NCBI GenBank assembly: GCA_964017235.1
Contig: OZ024928.1
Span: forward strand, 79,541,566-79,605,565
DNA length: 64,000 nt
Direction: 5' to 3'
Source of the DNA: Sabellastarte sp. h YS-2021
Lineage: Eukaryota > Annelida > Polychaeta > Sabellida > Sabellidae
Under the pieces are notes generated by a model. That model saw only the letters and a program-made list of their open reading frames with translations. It did not search any database and was not told where the DNA came from. Positions 33,401 through 45,400 of the stretch are shown one piece after another. The translations under genes were made by a program, and so were the position numbers. The first letter of the stretch is position 1. Each line of letters starts with the position of its first letter.

Positions 33401-36400
33401 GTCAGATCATGACGTTGCACAACTACACCCCCTAACCAATGTCCCTACCAAGTATCAACTTCCTACACCTTGCGGTTTCCGAGATATAGCCCGGACAAGA
33501 TTTTCGAACTCAAGGTCACTACGGCAAGGTCAAAGGTCAAATCCTTGTCAGACCATGACATTGCACACCTACACCCCCTAACCAATATCCCTACCAAGTA
33601 TCAACTTCCTACACCTTACGGTTTCTGAGATATAGCCCGGACAAGATTTTATAGGTCAAGGTCACTACGGCAAGGTCAAAGGACAAATCAAGGTCAGACC
33701 ATGACGCTGCACACCTATACCCCCTAACCAATATTCCTACCAAGTATCAACTTCCTACACCTTACGGTTTCCGAGATATAGCCCGGACAAGATGTTATAG
33801 GTCAAGGTCACTACAGCAAGGTCAAAGGTCAAATCAAGGTCAGACCGTGATGTTGCACACCTACACCCCCTAACCAATGTCCCTACCAAATATTAACTTC
33901 CTACACCTTACGGTTTCTGAGATATAGCCCGGACAACATTTTATAGGTCAAGGTCACTACAGCAAGGTCAAAGGTCAAATCAAGGTCACACCATGACGTT
34001 GCACACCTACACCCCCTAACCAATGTCCCTACCAAGTATCAACTTCCTACACCTTACGGTTTCTGAGATACAGCCCGGACAAACTCTTTTCCCGCCGCCC
34101 GCCCGCCCGCCCGCCCATCCGGACACCATGGGTGAAAACAATACCCCAACAGCCCTGTGGGGTAAAAACGTTTCTAGAGAATTAATCATATTACTTTATC
34201 TGCTTACATGTGTCTTCTTGTTTGTTCTGCTCTGTATAATGTTCTGTGAAGTGTTTCATCATCACTACATTTTATTTTTACCAGTAGTTTCAAAGTGACT
34301 TCTAAGCCCAATAGAGGGCTGGGTATTTTTTATATTTGCTATATTTATTGTTAATGTAAAATATATACATGTCACTATAATAAAATAAATAAATAAAAAT
34401 TGCAGGTCACAAATTCTCAGATATATACTTATTATACTAGTCTGTAAACATTTGCATAATTAGTCCCACTATACTATGGGACCGTAAAACGTACAAATAC
34501 TCATTAAAAAATAATGGCATGTGGAAAGAGAGCCATGTTTCTTTGCTTTATACCAGCACAGACACCACAAGTCAATTTCTCTATCTTTACAAAGACAAGA
34601 CTGAAGTGGCTGGCCTTCACCCAACCACAGAGTCGAATCTTAGGACAGCACTGGGTGTTGAAATCTGTAAACTCTGTATTATCGCCCGCATTTAGAAACC
34701 GCTTTCACGGAAGTTTTCAGATTTGTGTCGCAAGATGGGTATTTGTAGTGACATGATGTGAAAGGTTTACAAATATAAAGGGTCTGTAGATGCGCAGTTT
34801 TAGAAGGCTGGTTTAAGATGAAAAGTACCAGCATGTTTACAATTCTAAAATGGTAGGCTGCGCAGTGACCTTGGACACGTCTTTTGCGCAATTCATAAAT
34901 CGCGAATATAGAACTAAATAAAGCAACGCTATTGAATTCTACGTACATCATCCCTTCGCGTACAAATGTAAACAAACGACTCGCGGTAAAATAAGTGGTT
35001 AAAATATTCATAAAATTGTTATTTCTTGCTTGATTTTAATAAATAGCATATCATTTTAAAGCTTACAAAAATTGAAAGCATCTACAGTGACAATCTCTCA
35101 ATATTTCATAACAAATTCTATGAAAATAGAGTCACAAAAATACTTACTTTTTTAACCCTAGATATCACTATGTATGTTGCATTGATGGAACAGCCAACAT
35201 GGCGTTGGATTTGTTTTGAATTTTGCGTACAATTTACTGCTTATTTTGACCAAAATATTAGTGTAACCATTTTAGAATAGGAATAAAAGACAAATTCTCG
35301 TGCTTTATGATGGTTTTAAACTATCGATCTGCTGTATTAAAGCACTCGGCCCTTCGGGCTTCGTGGCTTTAATGCAGCCGCTCGATAGTTTAAAACCATC
35401 ATAAAGCACTCAAATATGTCTTTTATTCCTATAATATAAAGGCTGGTTAATTTACAAGGCTGGTTTAAGATGAAAACTACTACCAGCATATTTCCTGTTC
35501 ACGGACTTGCCTCATTAATATTAATGAGCAAATATGCGCAGTCACGGCAGTTCTTTGTGAGGGTTTCGTGACAATATTGAAGCGTGGATATATAGTACTG
35601 TATATGGATATTTTACAGAAGCAAATTGTAAGTATTTAAAAAAAATATTCGTGTGTTGTTTCTACAATATTACGAATAGCCACAATGAGCGAAAATAGGG
35701 AGTCACAGATTATGCTATATTTTACCAATGAAATATTTCGTCGTTTAGCCAATCAGAATCGAGGACATAGAATACTAATGACTTTGGTGCTATGGCCGTG
35801 AGTTCTGTAGCTTAAAGTATATATTTCATCTTTGTCGAAACGTCCATTTTATAGAATATTGTCAGGAAATAAGATTAGCGAACTGGTTTATTCTGTAAAT
35901 ATACTGTAAAACAATTTGGAAGACAACTTCTTCAAATTAATAAAATAAGAAACGGATTGACAGAAAAATGAAATCACGTTAACTTCTAGGACATGCAAAA
36001 GCGCCTTCGAGTGGTTGAATGTAGAACTACGGAGTTTGAAATATTTTCATTGTCTCTGCCAGAGGTGTTCTCGATTCTGATTGGCTGAACGAAAAATGTA
36101 TAGTACTACCGTGACGTCACTTCATTCATTAATTTCTTTGCGGTTTATTTGTTTGACAAATGAGTAATAGACTGTAGATGCGCAGACAACAATTTTATAT
36201 TAACAGTGACTGCGTGATAAACCAGCAGACCAATAAATTAATTGGGGTTTCCACGTCTACAAACCAGCAGACGAAACGGTTAAAAAAGACTCCTTCGAGT
36301 AGGCCATTACAATAGCAAACACAATAGTTTCTAGGACATACGGGTTCTTTGATAAAGCCAGACGTAGTGCCAGACAAGCTTTTTACTTTATAAAATATAA

Positions 36401-39400
36401 CTGAATAAAAGCATTAAAAATCTTCAAAATGGCAGAGTGTATAATATACACCTTTATGTACAGATATGTGAAGAAAATATTATGCAGAATTGATATTTGA
36501 GGGTTTAAATGGCGAATTTAAAATCGTGACCGCAACTCAGTACATAACTCAAATCAAAGATTCGACTAAAAACCATACAAATTCTAACTATATTTACATT
36601 TAAAATAAAAGTCTCCCTGAAGAACAATGCGAAACGAATACCAGAGATTTGAATTTGCTACACATTAACTAAAGGTTTTTACTAAACAAAATCAGAGACC
36701 TCCACGTCCACCTCTTCTGTCTCTATCCCTATTATCATAACGACCATATCCACCCCTACTGCGGAAGTTGCCTCGGTCACGGTCATTGTAATCACGCCTG
36801 TCACAACCTGTAATTAAACAAATCGGAGACTTCAGAGAAGGTGCAATATTTTCACATTTATGACACTTTTTACCAGAAACAGAATAAATGTCAGTGAAAC
36901 AAAAGACAATCTTGACAAACTTATTTCATTGACTTTAATCAAATAAGCCAATATTTTGATACAATATGAAAATGACCTTCACATCCCCATAATCATCCTA
37001 CAAGACACCAACTGTATCTGGCCTGTAATATTACATAAATCGCCCATCACATTTGATTGTAACACTATGTGAACTACCCACCATATCTCCCCTGGCCTCC
37101 ACTGTACCCGCCTCTGCTATGGTCCCGGTTGTAACGGTTCTGCCAGTAGTCTGGAGGTAGGTTCTGCTCCCCCTCCTTGTTGTACTTGTTAACCAGCTCT
37201 TCAGAGGCCTCCTTGCCTAGTTCTACATACTCCACTTTGTCAAACACCTCCCCCACTTCTGGCAGCTTAAAGTTTGCTGGAAAAAATACCACCCAAATCG
37301 TGTCAATATAGTGACATGATTGTGAAGTAGTGCAATGCTTACAAAAGTCCTTTCTCTTTCCTCTTTTTAAAGTGGCAGCCAAAAGCACTTTTCTTTTGCT
37401 TAGAAATATTGGTAAATTTCTGTGAGTAAAAGTGTCAAATTTTTATTTTTTTTATGATATTCAGGTTTTAATTTTTTTTTTCAGCATTGCACTACTCTTT
37501 TTAGAAGTTTTACATAAGAAACACACACACACACACACACACACAAGGACAAGGCTGATGTTTTAAAATCTGAAAACTCAAGAATCCTTTTTTTTTTTAT
37601 CTCAACTATTTAATTTTGCCAAATCATGCTCTATTGACTTCTAGAGAATATACCTCACCCAGTTCAAAATGATACCTGGTTTTGGTTATTGCACAAAATA
37701 CAAAAAAACAATGATTGTTTGAACTAAACACTCAAATACTCAGTCTTTTACAAACTATAAATCAATATGACCCCAGCCATCTCCTATTATGGTAAAATAA
37801 TGTGCAGCCCTATGAAATTCTCTAGAAAGAACAAATGAATTCAGATTTTAAAGATCAGGTTCTTTTCCCATTTCACACACATCTCACATTCATTTCACTC
37901 ACATACCATCATGCAAAGTCCATATACACACATAATTAAGGCAATGAGAAGAGTATTCGAGAGAGTGGATACCCCTGGGGTCACCCGTCCTACCTTTCAT
38001 CTCCCACACTGCTGTGTCAGGCACATCTTTGCCTTCATCTTTTTCCCGTTTCTCACAGCGGTTTTTGAATTCCTCGTCCTCGGGTATGATCACTACAGCC
38101 CTGCGTTGGAAACCTTCAAAACTGCGCATTTTACGTCTCCTTGCCGAGAAATACACGTTTGTCTACAGGTCCCCAACAGGTAACACAGAGAGAGAAGGCA
38201 GATGGCTGATTAGTAACTTTACATATTACTGTAAAATATGAGGACAATTTTTTACATGTAGTAAAGTGTGGCGCCTGTGTGTTGTATATGCTTTTTCTAC
38301 CTTCTACATCTTACCTGCTTTGTTTGGTGGGAGCAAATTCCGCAAAAATCTTGCATACTTGTTTATTGCTTCAGGTTTGGGCATATGATTTCATAAATAC
38401 ATTATAAATCCAGCATAGGATAAACTTTTTATTTTACTGAGAATAAATCATGCTTTCAAACACAAACATATTTCTAGATTATGTGTTACTCAGAGCTTTA
38501 AAATTTATTTAAATACAGTTATATGAAATACTGATCATTAATATTGGAGACACACTTTGAATATAAGCTACCCAGATTTTAACATTTAATTTCAATATCA
38601 AATATAAATATTTAACTAGAGATTGCGTCTTGACGCAGTGTATCCCTGGACGGTACATGGTTTAAGCGTGACATACAGAGTATTATGGTTGACACAGATA
38701 TACCCCTGTGGGGAGGGGGCCTAAGTGTTTATGGTGCAACTTGTACTGACACTAAGTAAACAAAATGTTTGCTTAATGAAAGATACAAATGTAACTAGAC
38801 GTAGCGCATCGGAGAACCGATGAAAATTGTATCCACCAGAAAGAAAACTCACCAAAGCCAATCAACCATCACTTAACCTTGAAGGAGGAGCCCAAGGTAA
38901 AAATCTGACCACATCAAAAGATTCTTAGCCCATGATTTCCAATAGCTTGGTGTGACACTGCAAACCTCTAGGAACACGAATAAGCGAGTTATAAGCACTT
39001 TTAATTTTGGCTATCGTCATTTGACCTTGAAAGAGGTCAAACTGATCACATCAAAAAGATTCCTAGAGCATAATTTCCTATAGGATGGTTTCACATTGCA
39101 ACCTCTAGGACCAAGAAAAAGCGATTTATAAGCATTTTAGATTTTGCTATCCTCTTTTGACCTCGAACAAAGGGCCCAAGGTCAAATCTGACCACATTAA
39201 AAGATTCCCAGCCCACGATTTCCTATAGGTTGGTTTCAAATTGCAAACCTCTAGGACCAATAATAAGCGAGATATTAGAACCTTTAAGTTCGGCTATCCT
39301 CGTTTGACGAAGGAGAGGTCTAAGGTCAAATCTGACCACACCAGAAGATTCCCAGCCGAAGATTTCCTGTAAGTTGGTTTACCATCCCAAACCTCTAGGA

Positions 39401-42400
39401 CCAATAATAAGTGAGTTATAAGCACTTTTAAGTTTGGCTATCCTCATTTGACCTTGAAGGAGGGGTCCAAGGTCAAATCAGACCACACCAGACGATTCCC
39501 AGCCCATGATTTCCTATAGGTTGGTTTACCATCCCAAACCTCTAGTACCAATAATAAGTGAGTTATAAGCACTTTTAAGTTTGGCTATCCTCGTTTGACC
39601 TTGAAGGAGAGGTCCAAGGTCAAATGTGACCGCACCAAAAGATTCCCAGCCCATGATTTCCTACAGGTTGGTTTACCATCCCAAACCTCTAGAACCAATA
39701 ATAAGGGAGATATAAGCACTTTTCATGACTGACAAAAAAAAAGCCCGTGGCGGCCATCTTGTTTTTCAAAATGAGGCCGAAAATATTTCCAGTGAAGATT
39801 TTGTAATGCGGAACATATTCTGCGAATTTGAGATCTCTACCTATAATACCCTTTGCTCTAGAGGACCAACAAAAGTCCTTGCTTTAAGATGAATAAACGT
39901 CCCTGGCTGCCATCTTGTTTTTCAAAATGAGGCCAAAAATATTCCCAGGCAAGATTTTATGGTTATGAATATATTCTGCAAATTTGAGAAGGCTAGCTAT
40001 AATATTTTTTTTGTTAAGAGTGGTAACAGCCAATAATAAAGGAGGTATATGGCCTCACAGTCTAAGGTACCATTTTGAGTCATTTTAGCACGCCTAAGGT
40101 GACCTTGAAATCAATAGCCAAGGTCAACAAACTGGATACTGGTACTCCATCATGTACTCAACCTCCAAAACCATTTTCAATAGTTTCCATGCAATATAGT
40201 CAACATTAAGTGTGAAAATATCTTCAAAAAGGCCAAAAATGGCCTCAGTGAGGTACTTTGGCGGTCTGTGGATTACCTTCAATGAAGAACTTCAAGGACA
40301 AATTTCTGAATGCTTACAGTGGGCATATATATGTATTATATATACCAGCCATAGGATGATCTAACTTTCTGTATATGAGACCGGGGCCAAAATGTGAAAA
40401 ATGGCCAAAATGTGACCTTCAACAGGTCACTAGTGACCTTGAAATTGAAGGTCAAGGTCACAAAACAATAGCGTTCGTGGCATTGCCCATATATACCCAT
40501 ATACCAAATTTGAAAGGTCTAACTAAAATATTTTTAAAGTTATCGCATCCGAAATCTCTGCGGCGACGGTATGACCGTACTGAATCCTAAGTATCCCCAA
40601 CTTTTGTCCGGGGATACAATGATTCACCAAGAGGAAATTCATCTACTTCATTTTACATATGGCTTGAAAACAGTTTACAAATTATACAAGTTGAAGATTA
40701 CATGGATATTTCACAAATTTTGTTCAAACGAGTCAATCCGGTCAAGGGTCAGCCTCCTTTGTCTCAGCCAATCACATCCATCCATATTTCATTGCACAAA
40801 ATTTTAAATCATAGAATTATAATTACAAAATGTTACAAAAATAGTGTGGTGATCCATTACAATTCAGAATGTATGACCTCTTACATTTCACCAAAAAAAA
40901 AAAAAGCTTCCAAATTTAAAAAAAAATTTTTTTCTTTCTTTCTTTTCAACAGAATTATTCTTACTTTTCAATGAAACAAACTCATGCTACCAAAGCAAAC
41001 ATCTACAATTGTCTCTAAATTGTTACCAACACTACCACAAAATGCCAGATTCAAACAATAAAGCTATAAGAATTTACATATTTGAAAACCACACATTGAA
41101 CTTTATCACACAAATTTGGTCCAAAAACTGACTACATGAAGACCTTGAAATAAACAATGGGATCCAAAATCTACTTATTTTCTGTATCCCTTTAATCATT
41201 ACATGTGCAACAAAATATGAAATTTACTGGGCTTCCCTCTTGCTCCACTTCTTCTCTAGTCATGTAATTACTACTGAGAACATTAAAATTAAGCAACTTT
41301 ATCATCTCCATTTCACAAAGTATATGATGACCATTAAAACAACAAAATAACATTCCATGACAAATATAACACAAAAAACACCTTCAAATTTAAAGACTAG
41401 CACAAACCCTGAAGCAATGAACAACTACTTTATGTCCAAAACAGTTCTTTTCTTTCATTAACAGCAGATAATCTTTTGAAACATAAGAGAATAGGCCAGT
41501 ATTTTCATTCATGTTTGCTATGATATAGCATGCTCCACAACAAACTATCCAGACATCACTGCTTCCCCTAAAAGGCAGATACTTACGCTGTCTTACCTTA
41601 ATCATCCCTTGTTCTTGTCACCTAAACTGTATCTTGTGCCTACCTGACTCTACCTACCTTTTAACCAAAATGGATCCAATACTTTAAGCCTGAAAAAAAG
41701 AATTGGGTTAGTTTGCACATATCACTTACCTGTATTAACAAACTTCAATACAATTTGCCCACACCTGCATCAATTACATTCCAATTTACTGGTACTGATG
41801 AACATCATCCATCAGGAATGGTAGCTCCATAGACAATGATCTTCAATACAGAATCAAGGAAGCATATCCAGAGTTTTCCAGAATCACTACAACTACTGAT
41901 TACTTGAATAACTTCATCCCACTTCTTCCATGGTCTTCCTGAAACAGACTTTGTCATTACATGTAGCGGGCACTGATCCACTGGTTATAAAAACATACAT
42001 CTTACCTGGTCAATTATGTAGTTTCTCTTTTTCTTGGAGGCTATCTCCAATAACCGGTTCAAACACTTGGTTGATTTGTCAATCAATGAGTCCCAACGAC
42101 CGGCATAATTCCTTTTTCTGGGAAGTCCCATTACCTAGGAAATGATATAAATATTTCTTGCTCGATTATTGTGTAAAATATTAACAAAGTTGGGGTTTTA
42201 CGTCCCGTTCAACAGCCAGGGTCATATTGGGACAGGTCCTCAGAATTGCCACTTGTGGGACTCGAACCCACAGAGGTGACAGCCTATGATTAGATGCCAA
42301 ACTTGCTAACCACTATTAACACATTCTGGCCTCAAATCTATACCTAGATTGCTTTCGGTGCTCACAAGTCAAAACATATGGGGGCATGACAGATCTGAAT

Positions 42401-45400
42401 CCAGTATATCGACTTTCGTCTGTGGATGTAGTAATTCAAATCCTTGAAAGGGTTCTTTTTCAGTGGATGTGAACAATGTTACAAAAGTAATAGAAAAGTA
42501 ATAGAAATGCTTAAATTGAAATGTAATGATTATTTATTGTTTATTGACAAACCTATTACCTGTGTATCGGTTATGTTGTGATGGGGAATTAGAAAGGAGG
42601 AGGAAACTAGTACATACAGCAACTACCATCTTTACCACTTAATGTGGGGCCAGGATTTGAATAATGATCTCACAGGTAGGATTCAAGTGTGTAACCACTG
42701 CGCCTGCGTCGTCCATGTTAGAGTTATAGACCCCATTCCTGTATAGCATAAGGATGATCAATCTGTGAACTAGCAGTTATGATGCTGTAAAATTTATTAA
42801 TTGATTACTTATTAACCGAAGTATAGCTGTCAATGGAGAATTGAAGGCAGCACAATTAGGTTAAAGTATATATATATAATAATATCAGTTTCAGCAATCC
42901 ATAGTTCCATACATCTTCAAAAATCATTTGCCATATTGACCATTTATTTTCAAAATTTTTGCCACAGTCTTCTATATCAGCAACATCTCTTGCTCTTCAT
43001 ATTTTAATTATTTTCTCAAGCAGATAAATATTCAGACTATGATCATTCCTGCCACATTTGAAACTAGATTGGGCCAACTCGGCGCCAACATATCCCCAGA
43101 CAGGTCATCACTCACGCCACAGGTTTTGATCGGGAATTTTTTAAAACATAATTACCCATTATTATATGAACTTCAGCACATCAATCTGCTCTGTTTATAT
43201 CTCCCCAAGGAAGATGGTGTATCCCCAGACGCCGAATACATAACTCAAATTATATTTTCAATCTTCCTGCAATGATAACTCTAAACCTATTTTCAAAGTA
43301 TTTAAATGATTGATGATTGAATGTCCATTCTAAAATAATAATCCCAAAAGAGCATATCTGTTTCTATATTTGTTGACAAATAAAATATTATTTTTAACTC
43401 AACTCATCATATTTTTCAATCTTCCTTCAAAGTATTTAAATGATTGATGATTCAATGTCCATTCTAAAATTCATAATCCCAAAAGCGCATATCTGTTTCT
43501 ATATTTGTTCACAAATAAAATATTATTTAAAAAAAAATTATTTATATTATTATTTTATTATATTATTTTTAGAATTTGCAAATTGTTTTCAGTTATTCAT
43601 TTCCTCTATACCTATATATGTGGTCCATATATATGCAACCTAAATATGTGACACAATCTCAGTTCTGACTCCCCTTTGTGTTATATGTAATGAAGCCCAC
43701 CACCTCCCACCCCCACCCCTCTCCCCTTCTCCACACCTCTCTCACTATTACACAAGATCTGCAACCCCATTGAGTTCTTTGTTTCTCATCTGATATCATT
43801 AAATACCTTTGTTTATTTAGTGTCACTCAATATAGCTGGAGGTCCCAGAGGTGGGTGGGGGGAATCCGGGTGGGGGGATGTGGGTTGAGCATAAATGGTA
43901 AACAAACAATCTATATAAAAGGGGTACTCAAATACAAAAAGAATTGAGAATTTTAAGTATGTGATTATCAACTGAAATGAGTTCATAACTGTAGGAGCTG
44001 TGCCAAAATTAACTGAGGCAAGTTGAATAAAACTGGGCTAGTTGAGGGTTAAAAATCCCCTAGTTTTACTACATAAGGATATAATTTCATTAATATTGGG
44101 ACTTAAAGCTCACTTAAAGTGTCCATTTTGTCTACTTCAATATGTTTCACCAGTTTCATTTTAAAAAGTGAAAAACTCAGCAAGCAGAGGTATAACACAC
44201 AAAAATAAGTTCTTAAAAGACTAAGATAGCCATAACATTATTAATATTCAAAATTTAAATAGACAGGCATTTCCTTTTAAAAATTCAAAGATTTCAGCTC
44301 TATAACCCACATAGTGTGACAGTTACTGGGCTTTAAAGTGGCATAATATCCATAAATTGGGTTTCTGTGAGCATTTTACAATTGTTAAAGAGACCTTAGC
44401 AATTAAACTACAGATCTGAAACTTTTGGGGGGGACATACATAACAAACAAAAATCATATATAATACAGTTTAAGACTTGTCACACTAAGCATTTCCAAAT
44501 AACAGGGCAAAATACGGAAAAAATGTCAAAAAAGGCACTTGGGCGAGTGTCTATGACCCTCATACACAGGTTAAATGTCTACTAAAAACCTTGATTTTCG
44601 GCATATGTAAAAAGGACATAATAATGCATTCCCAGATGGGATTTCAGCTCCATCAATCACATAGTTTAACAGTTACAGGGCTTAAAGGTGGTAAAAAGTC
44701 CAAATATTGGGTCATTGTGGGCCTTTTAGAGATCTCGATGTGGCTTTCAAATTAAAGCTTCAGACTTAAAATTTGTTACATACTAAGATTACACATAGAA
44801 TATGTATCTAATAAAGTTTGAAACTTCTCAGACTTACCATTTCCAAGTTACAGAGCAAAATATGTGAAAAATGTCTTAAAAGGGTCACTCAGGTGGGTGT
44901 TAAAGGTCCTCATACACAGGTTAAATGTCTACTTGAAGCCTTGATTTTTGGCACATGTAAAAAGAACATAATAATGTATTCCCAGATGAGATTTCAGCTC
45001 TATCAGTCACATAGTTTAACAGTCACAGGCCTTAAAATTGGCAAAAAGTCCAAATACTGGGTCTTTATGGGCCTTCTAGAGACCTAAATGTGGCCTTCAA
45101 ATTAAAGCTTCAGACTTAAAATTTGTCACATACTAAGATTACACATAGAATATGCATCTAATACAGTTTGAAACTTCTTAGACTTACCATTTCCAAGTTA
45201 CAGGGAAAAATATGTGAAAAATGTCTAAAAATGGTCACTCGGGTGGGGATTTATGGTCCTCATACACAGGTTAAATGTCTTCTTAAAGCCTTAATTTTTG
45301 GCACATATAAAAATAACATACTAATATCTTCTCAGATAGGATTTGAGCTCTATCAGTCACATAGTTTGACAGTCACAGGGCTTAAAAGTAGCAAAAAGTC

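Larger units (their letters stand above)
32862..34168 (+). mobile_element. Helitron-like non-autonomous element, family C, copy 1
   Basis: Starts AAATAGCATCAGAGATGC, has the tag TACCCCACAG (32882-32891), about 470 bp unique 5' sequence, a 146-bp array, a CCCG-rich stretch, CGGACACCATGGGTGAAAAC, and ends with CTGTGGGGTA (34155-34164), the complement of the tag. The same 5' sequence, array and tail make up 48246-50291. In this copy the terminal hairpin has lost one arm compared with the 50.27-kb copy. It is intronic in HNRNPUL1. Confidence 0.75.
38614..40620 (+). mobile_element. Helitron-like non-autonomous element, family D
   Basis: Begins AACTAGAGATTGCG, with the tag TATCCCTGGAC (38641-38651). 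A second AACTAGA start is nested at 38793. The core has six 147-bp units (38870-39725, the family A monomer in minus orientation) and a tail. It ends with the hairpin GTATCCCC ... GGGGATAC (40591-40617), whose 3' side GTCCGGGGATA is complementary to the tag at 10 of 11 positions. There are no coding sequences. It is intronic in HNRNPUL1. Confidence 0.68.
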
